This document shows, piece after piece, positions 35,063-42,791 of a stretch of DNA of 42,791 bases. Source of the stretch: Pontibacter sp. E15-1 (lineage in GTDB: Bacteria > Bacteroidota > Bacteroidia > Cytophagales > Hymenobacteraceae). Numbering within the stretch: position 1 is the first letter of the stretch; each line of letters begins with the position of its first letter. Location of the stretch: assembly GCF_022601975.1 (NCBI RefSeq), contig NZ_JAKVIR010000020.1, positions 1 to 42,791 of the forward strand. Reading direction: 5' to 3'. The notes beneath the pieces are model-generated. The model had not been told where the DNA came from. It saw only the letters and a list, made by a program, of their open reading frames with translations, and ran no database searches. The position numbers and the translations under genes are program-made.

Positions 35063-35548
35063 ATGAAACTGAAAATAAGAACCGGCTTCGGCTATGATGT
35101 GCACCAGTTGCAGGAGGGCCTGGATTTTTGGCTCGGGGGCATTAAAGTGCCGCATACGCATGGGGCGCTTGGCCACTCCGACGCGGATGTGCTGATCCAC
35201 GTGATTTGCGATGCCCTGCTGGGCGCGGCCAACATGCGCGACATCGGCTTCCACTTCTCCGACAAAGATCCTAAGTATAAAGGCATCGACAGCAAGATTC
35301 TGCTCAGGGAGGTGGTGCACCTGCTGGCGCTGGAGGGGTATGAGATCGGCAACATCGACTCGACGGTATGCCTGCAGGAGCCGAAGGTGAACCCCCACAT
35401 TCCCGCCATGAAGACCTGCCTGGCCGAGGTGATGGGCATCCCGGAAGAAGACATCTCCATCAAGGCCACCACTACCGAGCACCTGGGCTTTGTGGGCAAA
35501 AAAGAGGGCGTGGCCGCTTTTGCCACCGTGCTGATTATCAAACAGTAA
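35063..35548 (+). CDS. ispF: 2-C-methyl-D-erythritol 2,4-cyclodiphosphate synthase
   Basis: The 161-residue enzyme of the methylerythritol phosphate (non-mevalonate) isoprenoid pathway cyclises 4-diphosphocytidyl-methylerythritol 2-phosphate with release of CMP. Metal ligands Asp12 and His14 lie in RTGFGYDVHQL and His46 in HSDADVLIHVICDALLGA. The downstream FHFSDKDPKYKGIDS and KATTTEHLGFVGKKEG blocks are diagnostic. Length matches the family. It stands alone, 219 nt after the OYE gene and 122 nt before the M28 peptidase gene; other isoprenoid genes are absent from the window. It acts in the cytosol as a homotrimer. Confidence 0.97.
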   Translation: MKLKIRTGFGYDVHQLQEGLDFWLGGIKVPHTHGALGHSDADVLIHVICDALLGAANMRDIGFHFSDKDPKYKGIDSKILLREVVHLLALEGYEIGNIDSTVCLQEPKVNPHIPAMKTCLAEVMGIPEEDISIKATTTEHLGFVGKKEGVAAFATVLIIKQ

Positions 35549-35670
35549 TCCGGATTTTATACACCAGAACGCCCCCCTGCGCCGTTTATAGGTTGCTGCC
35601 AGCCCCTGACGGAGCCTGCGCAGTACCGAACCAGACACATTAACTTATATAACCTACTCTACTTTATACT

Positions 35671-37332
35671 ATGCGACACCAGATTTATGGCTACGTGCTG
35701 CTGGCCGCCCTCGGGTTCGGCTGCGCCAAAACGCCAAGCGCCTCTTCCGTGGCCGAAACCACCAACACCCCGCTAACCGACGCGGCCAAACTAAGCGAAG
35801 CTGCCCCGAAATACGCCAGCACCGTTACCGCCGCTGACCTTTCCAGGCACCTGCACATTATCGCCTCCGACGAATACGAAGGCCGCGACACCGGTATGAA
35901 AGGCCAGAAAATGGCGGCGGAGTATATCTCCCGCGAGTTTCGGGAAGACGGTGTAGCCGGTCCTGTGCAAGGCGGCAGCAACCCCTATTACCAGACCTTC
36001 GACCTGGAGAAAAGCCAGTGGGGCGATGGCTACATTTTAGTGGGCAAGGAAAAATACCTGATGATGCAGGACTTCTTCGTGCTGGGCAGTTCGCCGTTTC
36101 AGACTGAGCAGGCGGCCGACGTGGTGTTTGCCGGCTACGGCATCGACACCGACGCCTACTCCGACTATGCCAACCTCGAGGTGAAGGGAAAAACCGTGGT
36201 GGTGCTGGCCGGCGAGCCGAAAGGCGGCAACGGCACCTTCCTGGTGAGCGGCACCTCCAAAGCCTCCGACTGGGGCAACGACTACCGCACCAAGCGCAAA
36301 GCCGCCACAGACCATGGGGCCAAAGCTGTGCTGATCGTGACGGGCACCAACACCGAGGAATTCAACAGCCTGACGCAGCGCTACAAGGCTTACGCCAGCC
36401 GCCCGTCCATCGGCATCAAGAGCAACGCCGACCAGCCAACCGCTGCCACCATGTTTATCTCGCCAATAGCGGGCGCTGCGCTGCTGGGCACGACAACACA
36501 GAAGCTGACAGGCTATAACCAGCAGGTAGCCACGGCAGGCAAGCCGGTGGCCGCGACTTTCAAGGTGGCCAAAGACGTGAAGATCATGACGGCGCGCAAC
36601 GCCTCGCCGCTGGCCACAGAAAACGTGCTGGGCTTTATCGAAGGCACCGACAAGAAAGACGAGATCGTGATCGTGACATCCCATTACGACCACGTGGGTA
36701 TGGACACCACCCGCCAGGGCGACCAGATTTACAACGGCGCCAACGACGATGGCTCGGGCACTGTGGCTGTAATTGAACTGGCAGAAGCATTCGCGCTGGC
36801 CAAAAAAGACGGTTTTGGACCACGCCGCAGCGTGCTGTTCATGACCGTGACCGGCGAGGAGAAGGGCCTGCTTGGTTCGGAGTACTACTCTGAGAACCCG
36901 GTGTTCCCGCTCGAGAACACTGTAGCTGACGTGAACATCGACATGATCGGGCGCATGGACACCGAGCATGAGAAGGTGAACGACAGCAACTACATCTACT
37001 CCATCGGCGCCGACAAGCTCTCCTCGGAGTTGCACCAGATCAACGAGGCGATGAACGAGAAGTACGTGAACCTGAAGCTGGACTATACCTTCAACGACGA
37101 GAACGACCCGAACCGCTTCTACTACCGCTCCGACCATTACAACTTCGCCAAGCACGGCATCCCGATCGTGTTTTACTTCAACGGCGTGCACGCCGACTAT
37201 CACCAGCCGTCGGACGAGGTGGAGAAGATCAACTTCGAAAGCGCCGAAAAAGTGGCACGCCTCGCCTTCTACGTGGCCTGGGAACTGGCCAACCGCGACA
37301 ACCGCATTGTGGTAGACAGCAATAAGAAATAG
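35671..37332 (+). CDS. M28 family zinc peptidase, lipoprotein with PA-like insert
   Basis: The 553-residue protein has a signal peptide with lipobox LGFGC (lipid Cys18). A propeptide-like stretch is followed by RHLHIIASDEYEGRDTG, then a protease-associated-like insert (FAGYGIDTDAYSDYANLEVKG and AVLIVTG). The catalytic M28 part has the zinc and acid residues in SHYDHVGMD, YNGANDDGSGTVAVIELAEA, TGEEKGLLGSEYYS, NIDMIGRMD and HADYHQPSDEVEKI. It is a dizinc amino- or carboxypeptidase, probably anchored to the outer membrane and feeding on extracellular peptides. It is expressed by itself, with a repeat-rich gap and a terminator downstream. Confidence 0.95.
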   Translation: MRHQIYGYVLLAALGFGCAKTPSASSVAETTNTPLTDAAKLSEAAPKYASTVTAADLSRHLHIIASDEYEGRDTGMKGQKMAAEYISREFREDGVAGPVQGGSNPYYQTFDLEKSQWGDGYILVGKEKYLMMQDFFVLGSSPFQTEQAADVVFAGYGIDTDAYSDYANLEVKGKTVVVLAGEPKGGNGTFLVSGTSKASDWGNDYRTKRKAATDHGAKAVLIVTGTNTEEFNSLTQRYKAYASRPSIGIKSNADQPTAATMFISPIAGAALLGTTTQKLTGYNQQVATAGKPVAATFKVAKDVKIMTARNASPLATENVLGFIEGTDKKDEIVIVTSHYDHVGMDTTRQGDQIYNGANDDGSGTVAVIELAEAFALAKKDGFGPRRSVLFMTVTGEEKGLLGSEYYSENPVFPLENTVADVNIDMIGRMDTEHEKVNDSNYIYSIGADKLSSELHQINEAMNEKYVNLKLDYTFNDENDPNRFYYRSDHYNFAKHGIPIVFYFNGVHADYHQPSDEVEKINFESAEKVARLAFYVAWELANRDNRIVVDSNKK

Positions 37333-37511
37333 TTCCGGGTTCCGAGTTCCGAGTTAGGGATAAGAGAGATTATACTTAAAACTTGCGTTTCACAGCATAT
37401 CCATTCAAAGTACCTCTTTTCACTCGGAACCCGGAACTCAGAATTCGGAACTCTTTGTAGAACTCGGAACCCGGAACTCGGAATTCGGAACTCTTTTAGA
37501 ACTCAGAACTC
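37331..37511. repeat. intergenic AACTCGGAACCC word cluster (40-bp tandem unit and inverted copy)
   Basis: A unit starting ACTCGGAACCCGGAACTC recurs at 37422, 37462 and, in part, 37501, with a period of about 40 bp. An inverted copy, AGTTCCGGGTTCCGAGTT, occurs at 37331-37348 overlapping the stop of the M28 gene. Between them lies about 70 nt of unrelated AT-rich DNA. Words GAATTCGGAACTC are also repeated, and the arms can fold back on each other. Confidence 0.85.
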
Positions 37512-37526
37512 ATTAGCTGCTTTCAG

Positions 37527-37560
37527 AAAAACACCCTAACTTTAAGGGTGTTTTTTCTTT
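37527..37560 (+). terminator. rho-independent terminator upstream of lutB
   Basis: The stem ACACCCT/AGGGTGT (37531-37537 with 37545-37551) has a 7-nt loop and is followed by a T run at 37551-37556; an A run precedes the stem so it might also work on the other strand. It probably ends the M28 transcript about 200 nt after the stop. Confidence 0.8.
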
Positions 37561-37612
37561 TTAGCGCAAACTTGCAGCTATATAACAGAAAAGACCGTAG
37601 GGGGAGATTAGC

Positions 37613-38983
37613 ATGAGTAAACTGAAACAGTTTCTGCTAGACGCAGAATCAAAAGCATTTGACCAAGGCCACCGCGCAACCATCAAGTTCAACATCGGGA
37701 AGTATAACTCCGCGGTGCAGCGTGGCCTTACCCAGTACTCCGACCATGAGCTGGCCCGCGAGCGCGGTTCCTATATAAAAACCAATACCATCAACAACCT
37801 CGACAAGTATTTGATGGAGTTCGAGGCCAACTTCACTGCCCGTGGCGGCAAAGTGATCTGGGCCCGTGATGCGCAGGAGGCCCTGAAGGAGATCGGTGAG
37901 ATTATGAAGCGCAAGCGCGCCCGCTCTGTCGTGAAGTCCAAGTCGATGATCACGGAGGAGATTCACCTCAACGAGTTTCTGGAGAAGAACGGCATCGAGA
38001 CGGTGGAAACCGACCTGGGCGAGTACATCGTGCAGCTCGCGGAGCAGCGCCCATACCATATCGTGACACCGGCCATGCACATGTCGAAGAAGGACATTGC
38101 CGAGCTTTTTGTGCGCAAACTGGGCATCGCGCCCACCGACAACGCCGAGGAACTGGTTGCCGTGGCCCGCAAGCTGCTGCGCGACAAGTATACCTCCGCC
38201 GAGGTGGGTATAACCGGGGGCAACTTCCTGATCGCAGATATTGGCGGCGTGGCCGTGACGGAGAACGAGGGCAACGCCCGCCTCTCCACCACTTTCCCGA
38301 AAACGCACATCGCGGTGGTGGGCATCGAGAAGATGATCCCGTCTATCATGGACCTGGACCTGTTCTGGCCCCTGCTAAGCACCAGCGGCACCGGCCAGAA
38401 CGTGACAGTGTACAACACCATCATGACGGGCCCGCGCCAGCCAAAAGAGAAGGACGGCCCTGAGGAGATGTATGTGGTGCTGCTGGACAACGGCCGTACC
38501 GACCTGCTGGCCCTGCCCGAGAAGCGCGAGGCCCTGAACTGCATTCGCTGCGGCGCCTGCCTCAACATCTGCCCGGTGTATAAAAACATCGGTGGCCATA
38601 CCTACGAGAGCACTTACAGCGGCCCGATTGGCTCCGTGATCACGCCGCACCTGAACGGTATGGCCGAGAACAAGCACCTGAGCTTTGCCAGCTCGCTGTG
38701 CGGCGCCTGTACCTCTGTGTGCCCGGTCAAGATCAACATCCACAACCTGCTGCTGCTGAACCGCAAGCAGAGCGTGGACCAGGGTATGGCCGATAAGCAG
38801 GAAACCACCGCCTTCAAGTTCTGGCTGAAAGCCATGAAGAGCCGCACGCTGCTGAACCTGGCCCCTGCCTTCGCCAAGAACTTTGTGCTGAAGCAGGTGC
38901 TGAAAGACACCTGGAGCAAACGCCGCGAGCCGCTGCACGTGCCATCCAAATCGTTTAACCAACTCTGGAAAGAGCGCAAATAA
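37613..38983 (+). CDS. lutB: LutB-type iron-sulfur protein of L-lactate oxidation
   Basis: The 456-residue protein is the central subunit of the LutABC L-lactate dehydrogenase complex. An LUD (DUF162-like) domain covers about 60-290 (KGGKVIWARD-like NFTARGGKVIWARD, VVKSKSMITEEIHLNEFLE, GVAVTENEG). Two ferredoxin-like sites follow: CIRCGACLNICPVY with Cys310, 313, 316 and 320, and CGACTSVCPVKI with Cys363, 366 and 370. It passes electrons from lactate to the quinone pool in the cytosol or at the membrane. LutA and LutC are not adjacent, so they must be elsewhere or the operon was split. ATG 37613 is preceded by an AGGGGGA, a strong ribosome-binding site for a phylum that seldom needs one. Confidence 0.92.
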   Translation: MSKLKQFLLDAESKAFDQGHRATIKFNIGKYNSAVQRGLTQYSDHELARERGSYIKTNTINNLDKYLMEFEANFTARGGKVIWARDAQEALKEIGEIMKRKRARSVVKSKSMITEEIHLNEFLEKNGIETVETDLGEYIVQLAEQRPYHIVTPAMHMSKKDIAELFVRKLGIAPTDNAEELVAVARKLLRDKYTSAEVGITGGNFLIADIGGVAVTENEGNARLSTTFPKTHIAVVGIEKMIPSIMDLDLFWPLLSTSGTGQNVTVYNTIMTGPRQPKEKDGPEEMYVVLLDNGRTDLLALPEKREALNCIRCGACLNICPVYKNIGGHTYESTYSGPIGSVITPHLNGMAENKHLSFASSLCGACTSVCPVKINIHNLLLLNRKQSVDQGMADKQETTAFKFWLKAMKSRTLLNLAPAFAKNFVLKQVLKDTWSKRREPLHVPSKSFNQLWKERK

Positions 38984-38990
38984 ACACTGA

Positions 38991-39017
38991 AAAGCCTGCC
39001 CCGCGCAGGCTTTTTTT
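38991..39017 (+). terminator. rho-independent terminator of lutB
   Basis: A 9-bp stem AAAGCCTGC/GCAGGCTTT (38991-38999 with 39005-39013) with a five-base loop and seven Ts follows the lutB stop by a few bases. Confidence 0.92.
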
Positions 39018-39133
39018 ATACCCTGCTGATTAGGATGGGCATTGCCCCGTGTATACCCGTAAACTAGTAAAAGAAAATCCTGATACATCAGGAGAAGTTA
39101 TACCTGGTATAAAACCTTAATCTGTATAGCCCC

Positions 39134-40390
39134 ATGATAGTTTCTAAAATGGCGCAAAACCTGATCGGCTCCGAAATTATTCGGGTTGCCGGCGAGGTGA
39201 ATGCGATGATTGCAAAGGGTGAGCCGATCTGCAACCTAACCATCGGCGACTTTAACCCTGCCTTATACCCCATACCGGAGCCCCTGCGAGAGGGCATTGC
39301 CAAAGCCTACGCCGAAGGCCAGACCAATTACCCGCCTGCCAATGGCGTGGCCGCGCTACGCCAGGCAGCGGCGGCTTTCACGCAGGAGAACCTTGGGCTC
39401 GCCTACCCCGCAGACGACTTTTTGGTAGCCGGCGGTTCGCGCCCGCTCATCTACGCCACCTACCTCGCGCTGGTAGACCCTGGCGACAGGGTAATTTTTC
39501 CGACGCCATCGTGGAACAACAACCACTACTGCCACTTGTCGGGGGCCACGCCCGTGCTGGTGGAGACGCGGCCGGAGAACAACTTCATGCCCACCGCCGC
39601 CGACGTGAAGCCGCACCTGAAGGGTGCCACCCTGTTGGCACTGTGCTCGCCCCTGAACCCGACCGGCACCATGTTCTCTAAAAAAGACCTGGAGGAAATA
39701 TGTGACCTGGTGCTGGAGGAAAACCGTAGCCGCGGCGAGGGCGAAAAGCCCCTGTACATCCTCTACGACCAGATTTACTGGATGCTCACCTTCGGCAACG
39801 TGGCCCATTACAACCCGGTTACCCTTCGGCCCGACCTCCGTGCGTACACCATTTTCATTGACGGCATTTCGAAGTGCTTTGCCGCTACCGGTGTGCGGGT
39901 AGGGTATGCGTTTGGCCCAACCGAGGTACTGGGCAAGATGAAGGCGATCCTGGGCCACGTGGGTGCCTGGGCCCCGAAAGCCGAGCAGGTGGCCACGGCG
40001 GCGTTTTTGCGGCAGCCGGAGGAGGTGCGCGGTTTTATGGATGTGTTTAAGCCAAAGGTGCAGGAAAGCCTGACGGTGCTCTACAACGGGTTCCGGGAGC
40101 TGAGGGATGCGGGCTTTGCTGTGGATGCCATTGAGCCGATGGGTGCCATCTACCTGTCCGCTAAAATGGACCTGGCAGGCAAAACCACATCCGAGGGCAA
40201 GGTGCTGCAGTCGAGCCAGGACATTACGTTTTACGTACTGCACGAAGCGAAGCTGGCCGTGGTGCCCTTCTCCGCTTTCGGCTCCAGCCGCGACTTGAAC
40301 TGGTTCCGCTTGTCGGTGGGCGGCGCGTCGCTGGAGGAAATCAAGGCAGCACTGGAACGGCTGCGGAAAGCATTGGAGAAGCTTACGTAG
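39134..40390 (+). CDS. class I/II pyridoxal phosphate-dependent aminotransferase
   Basis: The 418-residue enzyme is a fold-type I aminotransferase. It has the substrate loop TIGDFNPALYPIPEPL, the GQTNYPPANGVAALR start of the PLP domain, PSWNNNHY, LCSPLNPTGTMFSKKDLEEI with the cofactor-binding Asn, YILYDQIYW with the pyridine-binding Asp, and the Schiff-base Lys247 in DGISKCFAATGVRVGYAFGP. The C-terminal arginine for carboxylate binding lies in LNWFRLSVGG. The domain layout resembles aspartate aminotransferases, but the donor and acceptor are not certain. It is cytosolic and stands alone between two terminators. Confidence 0.92.
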   Translation: MIVSKMAQNLIGSEIIRVAGEVNAMIAKGEPICNLTIGDFNPALYPIPEPLREGIAKAYAEGQTNYPPANGVAALRQAAAAFTQENLGLAYPADDFLVAGGSRPLIYATYLALVDPGDRVIFPTPSWNNNHYCHLSGATPVLVETRPENNFMPTAADVKPHLKGATLLALCSPLNPTGTMFSKKDLEEICDLVLEENRSRGEGEKPLYILYDQIYWMLTFGNVAHYNPVTLRPDLRAYTIFIDGISKCFAATGVRVGYAFGPTEVLGKMKAILGHVGAWAPKAEQVATAAFLRQPEEVRGFMDVFKPKVQESLTVLYNGFRELRDAGFAVDAIEPMGAIYLSAKMDLAGKTTSEGKVLQSSQDITFYVLHEAKLAVVPFSAFGSSRDLNWFRLSVGGASLEEIKAALERLRKALEKLT

Positions 40391-40412
40391 ACCTCTTTGG
40401 TGACAAATAAAG

Positions 40413-40445
40413 AAAGCCACTGTAGTTACAATTACAGTGGCTTTT
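40413..40445. terminator. bidirectional terminator between aminotransferase and GH97 genes
   Basis: A 12-bp stem AAAGCCACTGTA/TACAGTGGCTTT (40413-40424 with 40433-40444) with an eight-base loop separates the convergent genes, with T on the plus side and A on the minus side. Confidence 0.85.
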
Positions 40446-40473
40446 CACTCAAACAGCTAAAATTATTCTCTTC

Positions 40474-42426
40474 CTAAAAAACCATCACAAACCCACCATG
40501 CGGCTTCAGCGTCACTTGCTGCGTGCTGTTGCCGGCAAGGTCCACGGCGGCGTTTCTAAAGCCTCCTTTCTCATTGTCGTCGGTGATAAGCTTGCCTTTT
40601 TTCTGTCCTAAGAAGGCCAGGTCCAGGCTCACGGTCTTTTCAGTGTTTTCTCCATTCACTCCGGCTACGTACCAATGGTCGCCGGCCCGGCGGGCAAGCA
40701 CAGCCAACTCACCCGGAAATCCGGTCACAAACCGGGTATCGTCCCACACAACCGGCACCTGGCGCAGGTAATCTTTTACATAGTCCGGCACGTGCTTCAT
40801 CCCCTGATCGGTTTCTGAAAGGTGCTGGATGCCCGACTGGAAGACAACGGTTAAGGCCAGCTCGTGGCCCACCGTGGTTTTGCGGTCGATGCCCGGGATC
40901 ACGTGCAGGCTCATCGGCGTAAAGTCCATCGGGTCGAACACGTTCCGGACGAACGGGATGGTCGCGTCATGGGCAGGGGCCTCGTTGGCGTTCACTTGTT
41001 CGAAGGTGATGAACTCAAAGCCCTTGATCGCCTCCACGGTCATCAGGTTCGGGTAGGTACGCTGCAGGCCGCGCGGCAGCGTGGTGCCATGGAAGTTCAC
41101 CAGCAGTTCGTTGGCGGCGGCGTCTTTCAGGATATCGGTATAGTATTGCATAACGCTCTGCCCGTCTCCGCCGAAGAAGTCGATCTTCACGCCCTTCACG
41201 CCCATGTCGTGGATGCGCTTAAACTCTTTCATGCGGCTTTCGTGCGTCACCATCAGGTGGAGGGGCGTTTGCGGCGCCTCGTTCCAGGTGCCATTCGAGT
41301 TATACCACAACAGTATACCGACGCCTTTAGTGGCCGCGTAATCGGTCAGCTCTTTTATCTTGTCATACCCTATCATCACGTCCCAACCGGCATCGATCAG
41401 GGTATACTCCCAGTTCATGTCGGCGGTAAAGTCGATGAAGCGTTTCTGCACGTGGTATACCGTGGAGTCGTCTTTTAGGATTGGCCAGCTCCAGGCGGCG
41501 ATACCCGGCTTGATGAAGGACATGTCCATGGCCACGGCGGGCTTGGCGAGGTCGGTGCCGAGCGTAGACTCCACAATGGTCTTCAGGCTGCCGACAGCCA
41601 GAATGCGCCACGGCGTATACCAGGGCAAGGTGGACTCTGGGTTCAGGGCGCCGCCCGGCAAGTGCTCCACCGCCTGCGGGAAGCCGATGGTATACTCCCC
41701 AGCCGGTGCGTTTTGCTGTAGTCGGGTACCGCTGTACGTTCCCTCCGGAGCCGACTCCGTGATCAGCACCCAGTTGTTGCCTGTCTGGAAAAGGGCCGGG
41801 TATACCCAGCCTGCCTTGGTTGGGGAGGGCGTGCCCACGGCGATGCCCTTCATATAGTACTCTTCGTAAGAGGGGTTGGTCTTGGCCCAGCCCGATTTGG
41901 CATCCGACATGGGCTGTATCCAGGCCTTGGCCTGCTCTCCGAAGTTGAACGAGGTAAGCTCCTGGCTCACTTTCTTCAACTCCGACGAGCTGCCGGGGAA
42001 ATAGTAGCGGAACGCCACCCCATCGTTGGATACCTGGAAGATAACGTCCATTTTGCCCCCGGCGGTGTTTGTCAGGTGATACGTGCGCCTGTTGGCGTTG
42101 TAGGTGTTCTTTTTGCGCTTAGCGGTCAGGATTTCATACGTGTCCTGCACGGGCTCCACGCCTGATACCGACTCCAGCAGGAGTCCCTGGCTAAAGTCCG
42201 CATCCTCCAGCAGCAACCCGAGCCGCGATGGCTCCAGCACCAGCGTGTCGTTTTTGCTGACCGTGTAAAGCGCCTGCTTCCCGTCTTCCGCGATTCGGAA
42301 CTGAACGGTCAGGCTGCCGTCGGGGCTTTGGGTGGTGAGGTTGCTGCTCTCCTTGCCCATACCCGATTTGGAGGAGGAACACGCATACAGGAGAAACAAC
42401 AGGGCCAGTGCGCAGATCTGCCGCAT
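40474..42426 (-). CDS. glycoside hydrolase family 97, lipoprotein (probable retaining type)
   Basis: The frame opens at 42462 but ATG 42426 is preferred because it follows AAAGGA and gives a compact lipoprotein signal with lipobox LYAC (Cys16). The product is about 650 residues. An N-terminal beta-sandwich domain is followed by a (beta/alpha)8 barrel containing TPWRILAVGSL, GWDVMIGYDKIKELTDYA and MGVKGVKIDFFGGDGQ, and by a C-terminal domain closing with LKPHGGFVMVF. GH97 enzymes split alpha-glucosides (SusB type, inverting) or alpha-galactosides (retaining type). Asp416 in KIDFF sits where the retaining type has its nucleophile, and Glu465 in TVEAIKG fits the acid/base, so I favour an alpha-galactosidase-like retaining enzyme. 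It is probably tethered to a membrane in the periplasm. No Sus partners are visible. Confidence 0.92.
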   Translation of the reverse strand: MRQICALALLFLLYACSSSKSGMGKESSNLTTQSPDGSLTVQFRIAEDGKQALYTVSKNDTLVLEPSRLGLLLEDADFSQGLLLESVSGVEPVQDTYEILTAKRKKNTYNANRRTYHLTNTAGGKMDVIFQVSNDGVAFRYYFPGSSSELKKVSQELTSFNFGEQAKAWIQPMSDAKSGWAKTNPSYEEYYMKGIAVGTPSPTKAGWVYPALFQTGNNWVLITESAPEGTYSGTRLQQNAPAGEYTIGFPQAVEHLPGGALNPESTLPWYTPWRILAVGSLKTIVESTLGTDLAKPAVAMDMSFIKPGIAAWSWPILKDDSTVYHVQKRFIDFTADMNWEYTLIDAGWDVMIGYDKIKELTDYAATKGVGILLWYNSNGTWNEAPQTPLHLMVTHESRMKEFKRIHDMGVKGVKIDFFGGDGQSVMQYYTDILKDAAANELLVNFHGTTLPRGLQRTYPNLMTVEAIKGFEFITFEQVNANEAPAHDATIPFVRNVFDPMDFTPMSLHVIPGIDRKTTVGHELALTVVFQSGIQHLSETDQGMKHVPDYVKDYLRQVPVVWDDTRFVTGFPGELAVLARRAGDHWYVAGVNGENTEKTVSLDLAFLGQKKGKLITDDNEKGGFRNAAVDLAGNSTQQVTLKPHGGFVMVF

Positions 42427-42462
42427 TTCCTTTACTTGTGCGTTGCTTAATTCTACTTTCAT

Positions 42463-42791
42463 ACCTTATTTCTATCGATTTATATAGAGCTTCGTGATGC
42501 AGGCGAACTGAAACACTGTTGGCAGCTGTAAAACCCCGGCCTGTTTCTTTTGCGCTGTAATTGTCGATTCTAATTTCAAATGGCGGCTTTGGACGACAGC
42601 TTTTGCGACAGCACTGCCTAAGCTTTATTTTAGTGTCAAAAACACACTTACAATATAAGCGAAAGCTTTCAGTTATCCAGCATCAACCCGAAAAGATGGT
42701 GCAGATTTTTAAATTAGCGGGGGATGCGGCACAGAAACCTGGCAATAACCCTGAAGACAAAGGCAGGTTTGGCTTGCGCCAGGCAAAACAG
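42463..42791. other. non-coding sequence at the window end
   Basis: I see no gene or RNA in this 329-bp stretch. It is the presumed promoter region of the GH97 gene, but a TAnnTTTG box was not found on the minus strand. Confidence 0.4.

Overview
The window comes from a Gram-negative Bacteroidota, most likely order Cytophagales and close to Pontibacter/Hymenobacteraceae. This rests on type IX secretion (T9SS) C-terminal sorting domains, SprB repeats, PorP/SprF proteins, a PorE-like OmpA protein, a fused alpha/beta 2-oxoacid dehydrogenase E1, a YtxJ (bacillithiol) protein and promoters of the TTTG-N19-TAnnTTTG type. Base composition looks to be in the high 50s % GC by eye. No rRNA, tRNA, CRISPR array, insertion sequence or phage gene was seen.

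Layout. 1-5.1 kb: a 5'-truncated TPR gene remnant, a saccharopine/alanine dehydrogenase-family gene (both minus) and gcvP (plus) with a strong terminator. 5.6-13.7 kb (plus): a giant SprB-repeat surface protein followed by a PorP/SprF gene. 14.0-17.0 kb: a DUF4136 lipoprotein and a TonB-dependent receptor. 17.2-23.5 kb (minus): a second surface operon of ice-binding-like/DUF11/PKD adhesin, PorP/SprF and PorE-like OmpA protein. 23.9-29.2 kb: lipA, an outer-membrane protein, an OsmC peroxidase-like protein, ytxJ, two small secreted proteins and the fused E1. 29.5-35.5 kb: an M16 protease, a GH43 arabinanase, a MarR/aldo-keto reductase/Old Yellow Enzyme cluster and ispF. 35.7-42.5 kb: an M28 peptidase lipoprotein, lutB, an aminotransferase and a GH97 glycosidase.

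How the genes work together. The two T9SS loci face each other and each pairs a CHU_C-type adhesin with its own PorP/SprF partner; only the minus-strand one adds the periplasmic PorE-like anchor. gcvP, lipA and the E1 enzyme all belong to lipoate-dependent metabolism but are not in one operon. The marR cluster looks like an electrophile or redox stress regulon: marR and the aldo-keto reductase gene each have a dyad on the -33 element, 19 nt from a TACCTT -7 box. GH43, GH97 and the TonB-dependent receptor suggest life on plant or other polysaccharides.

The most unusual signals are the paired MarR-type operator/promoters, the ice-binding-domain T9SS adhesin operon, the recently duplicated modules inside the SprB-repeat gene, four unrelated short-word repeat clusters in intergenic gaps, and the striking abundance of GGTATA/TATACC.
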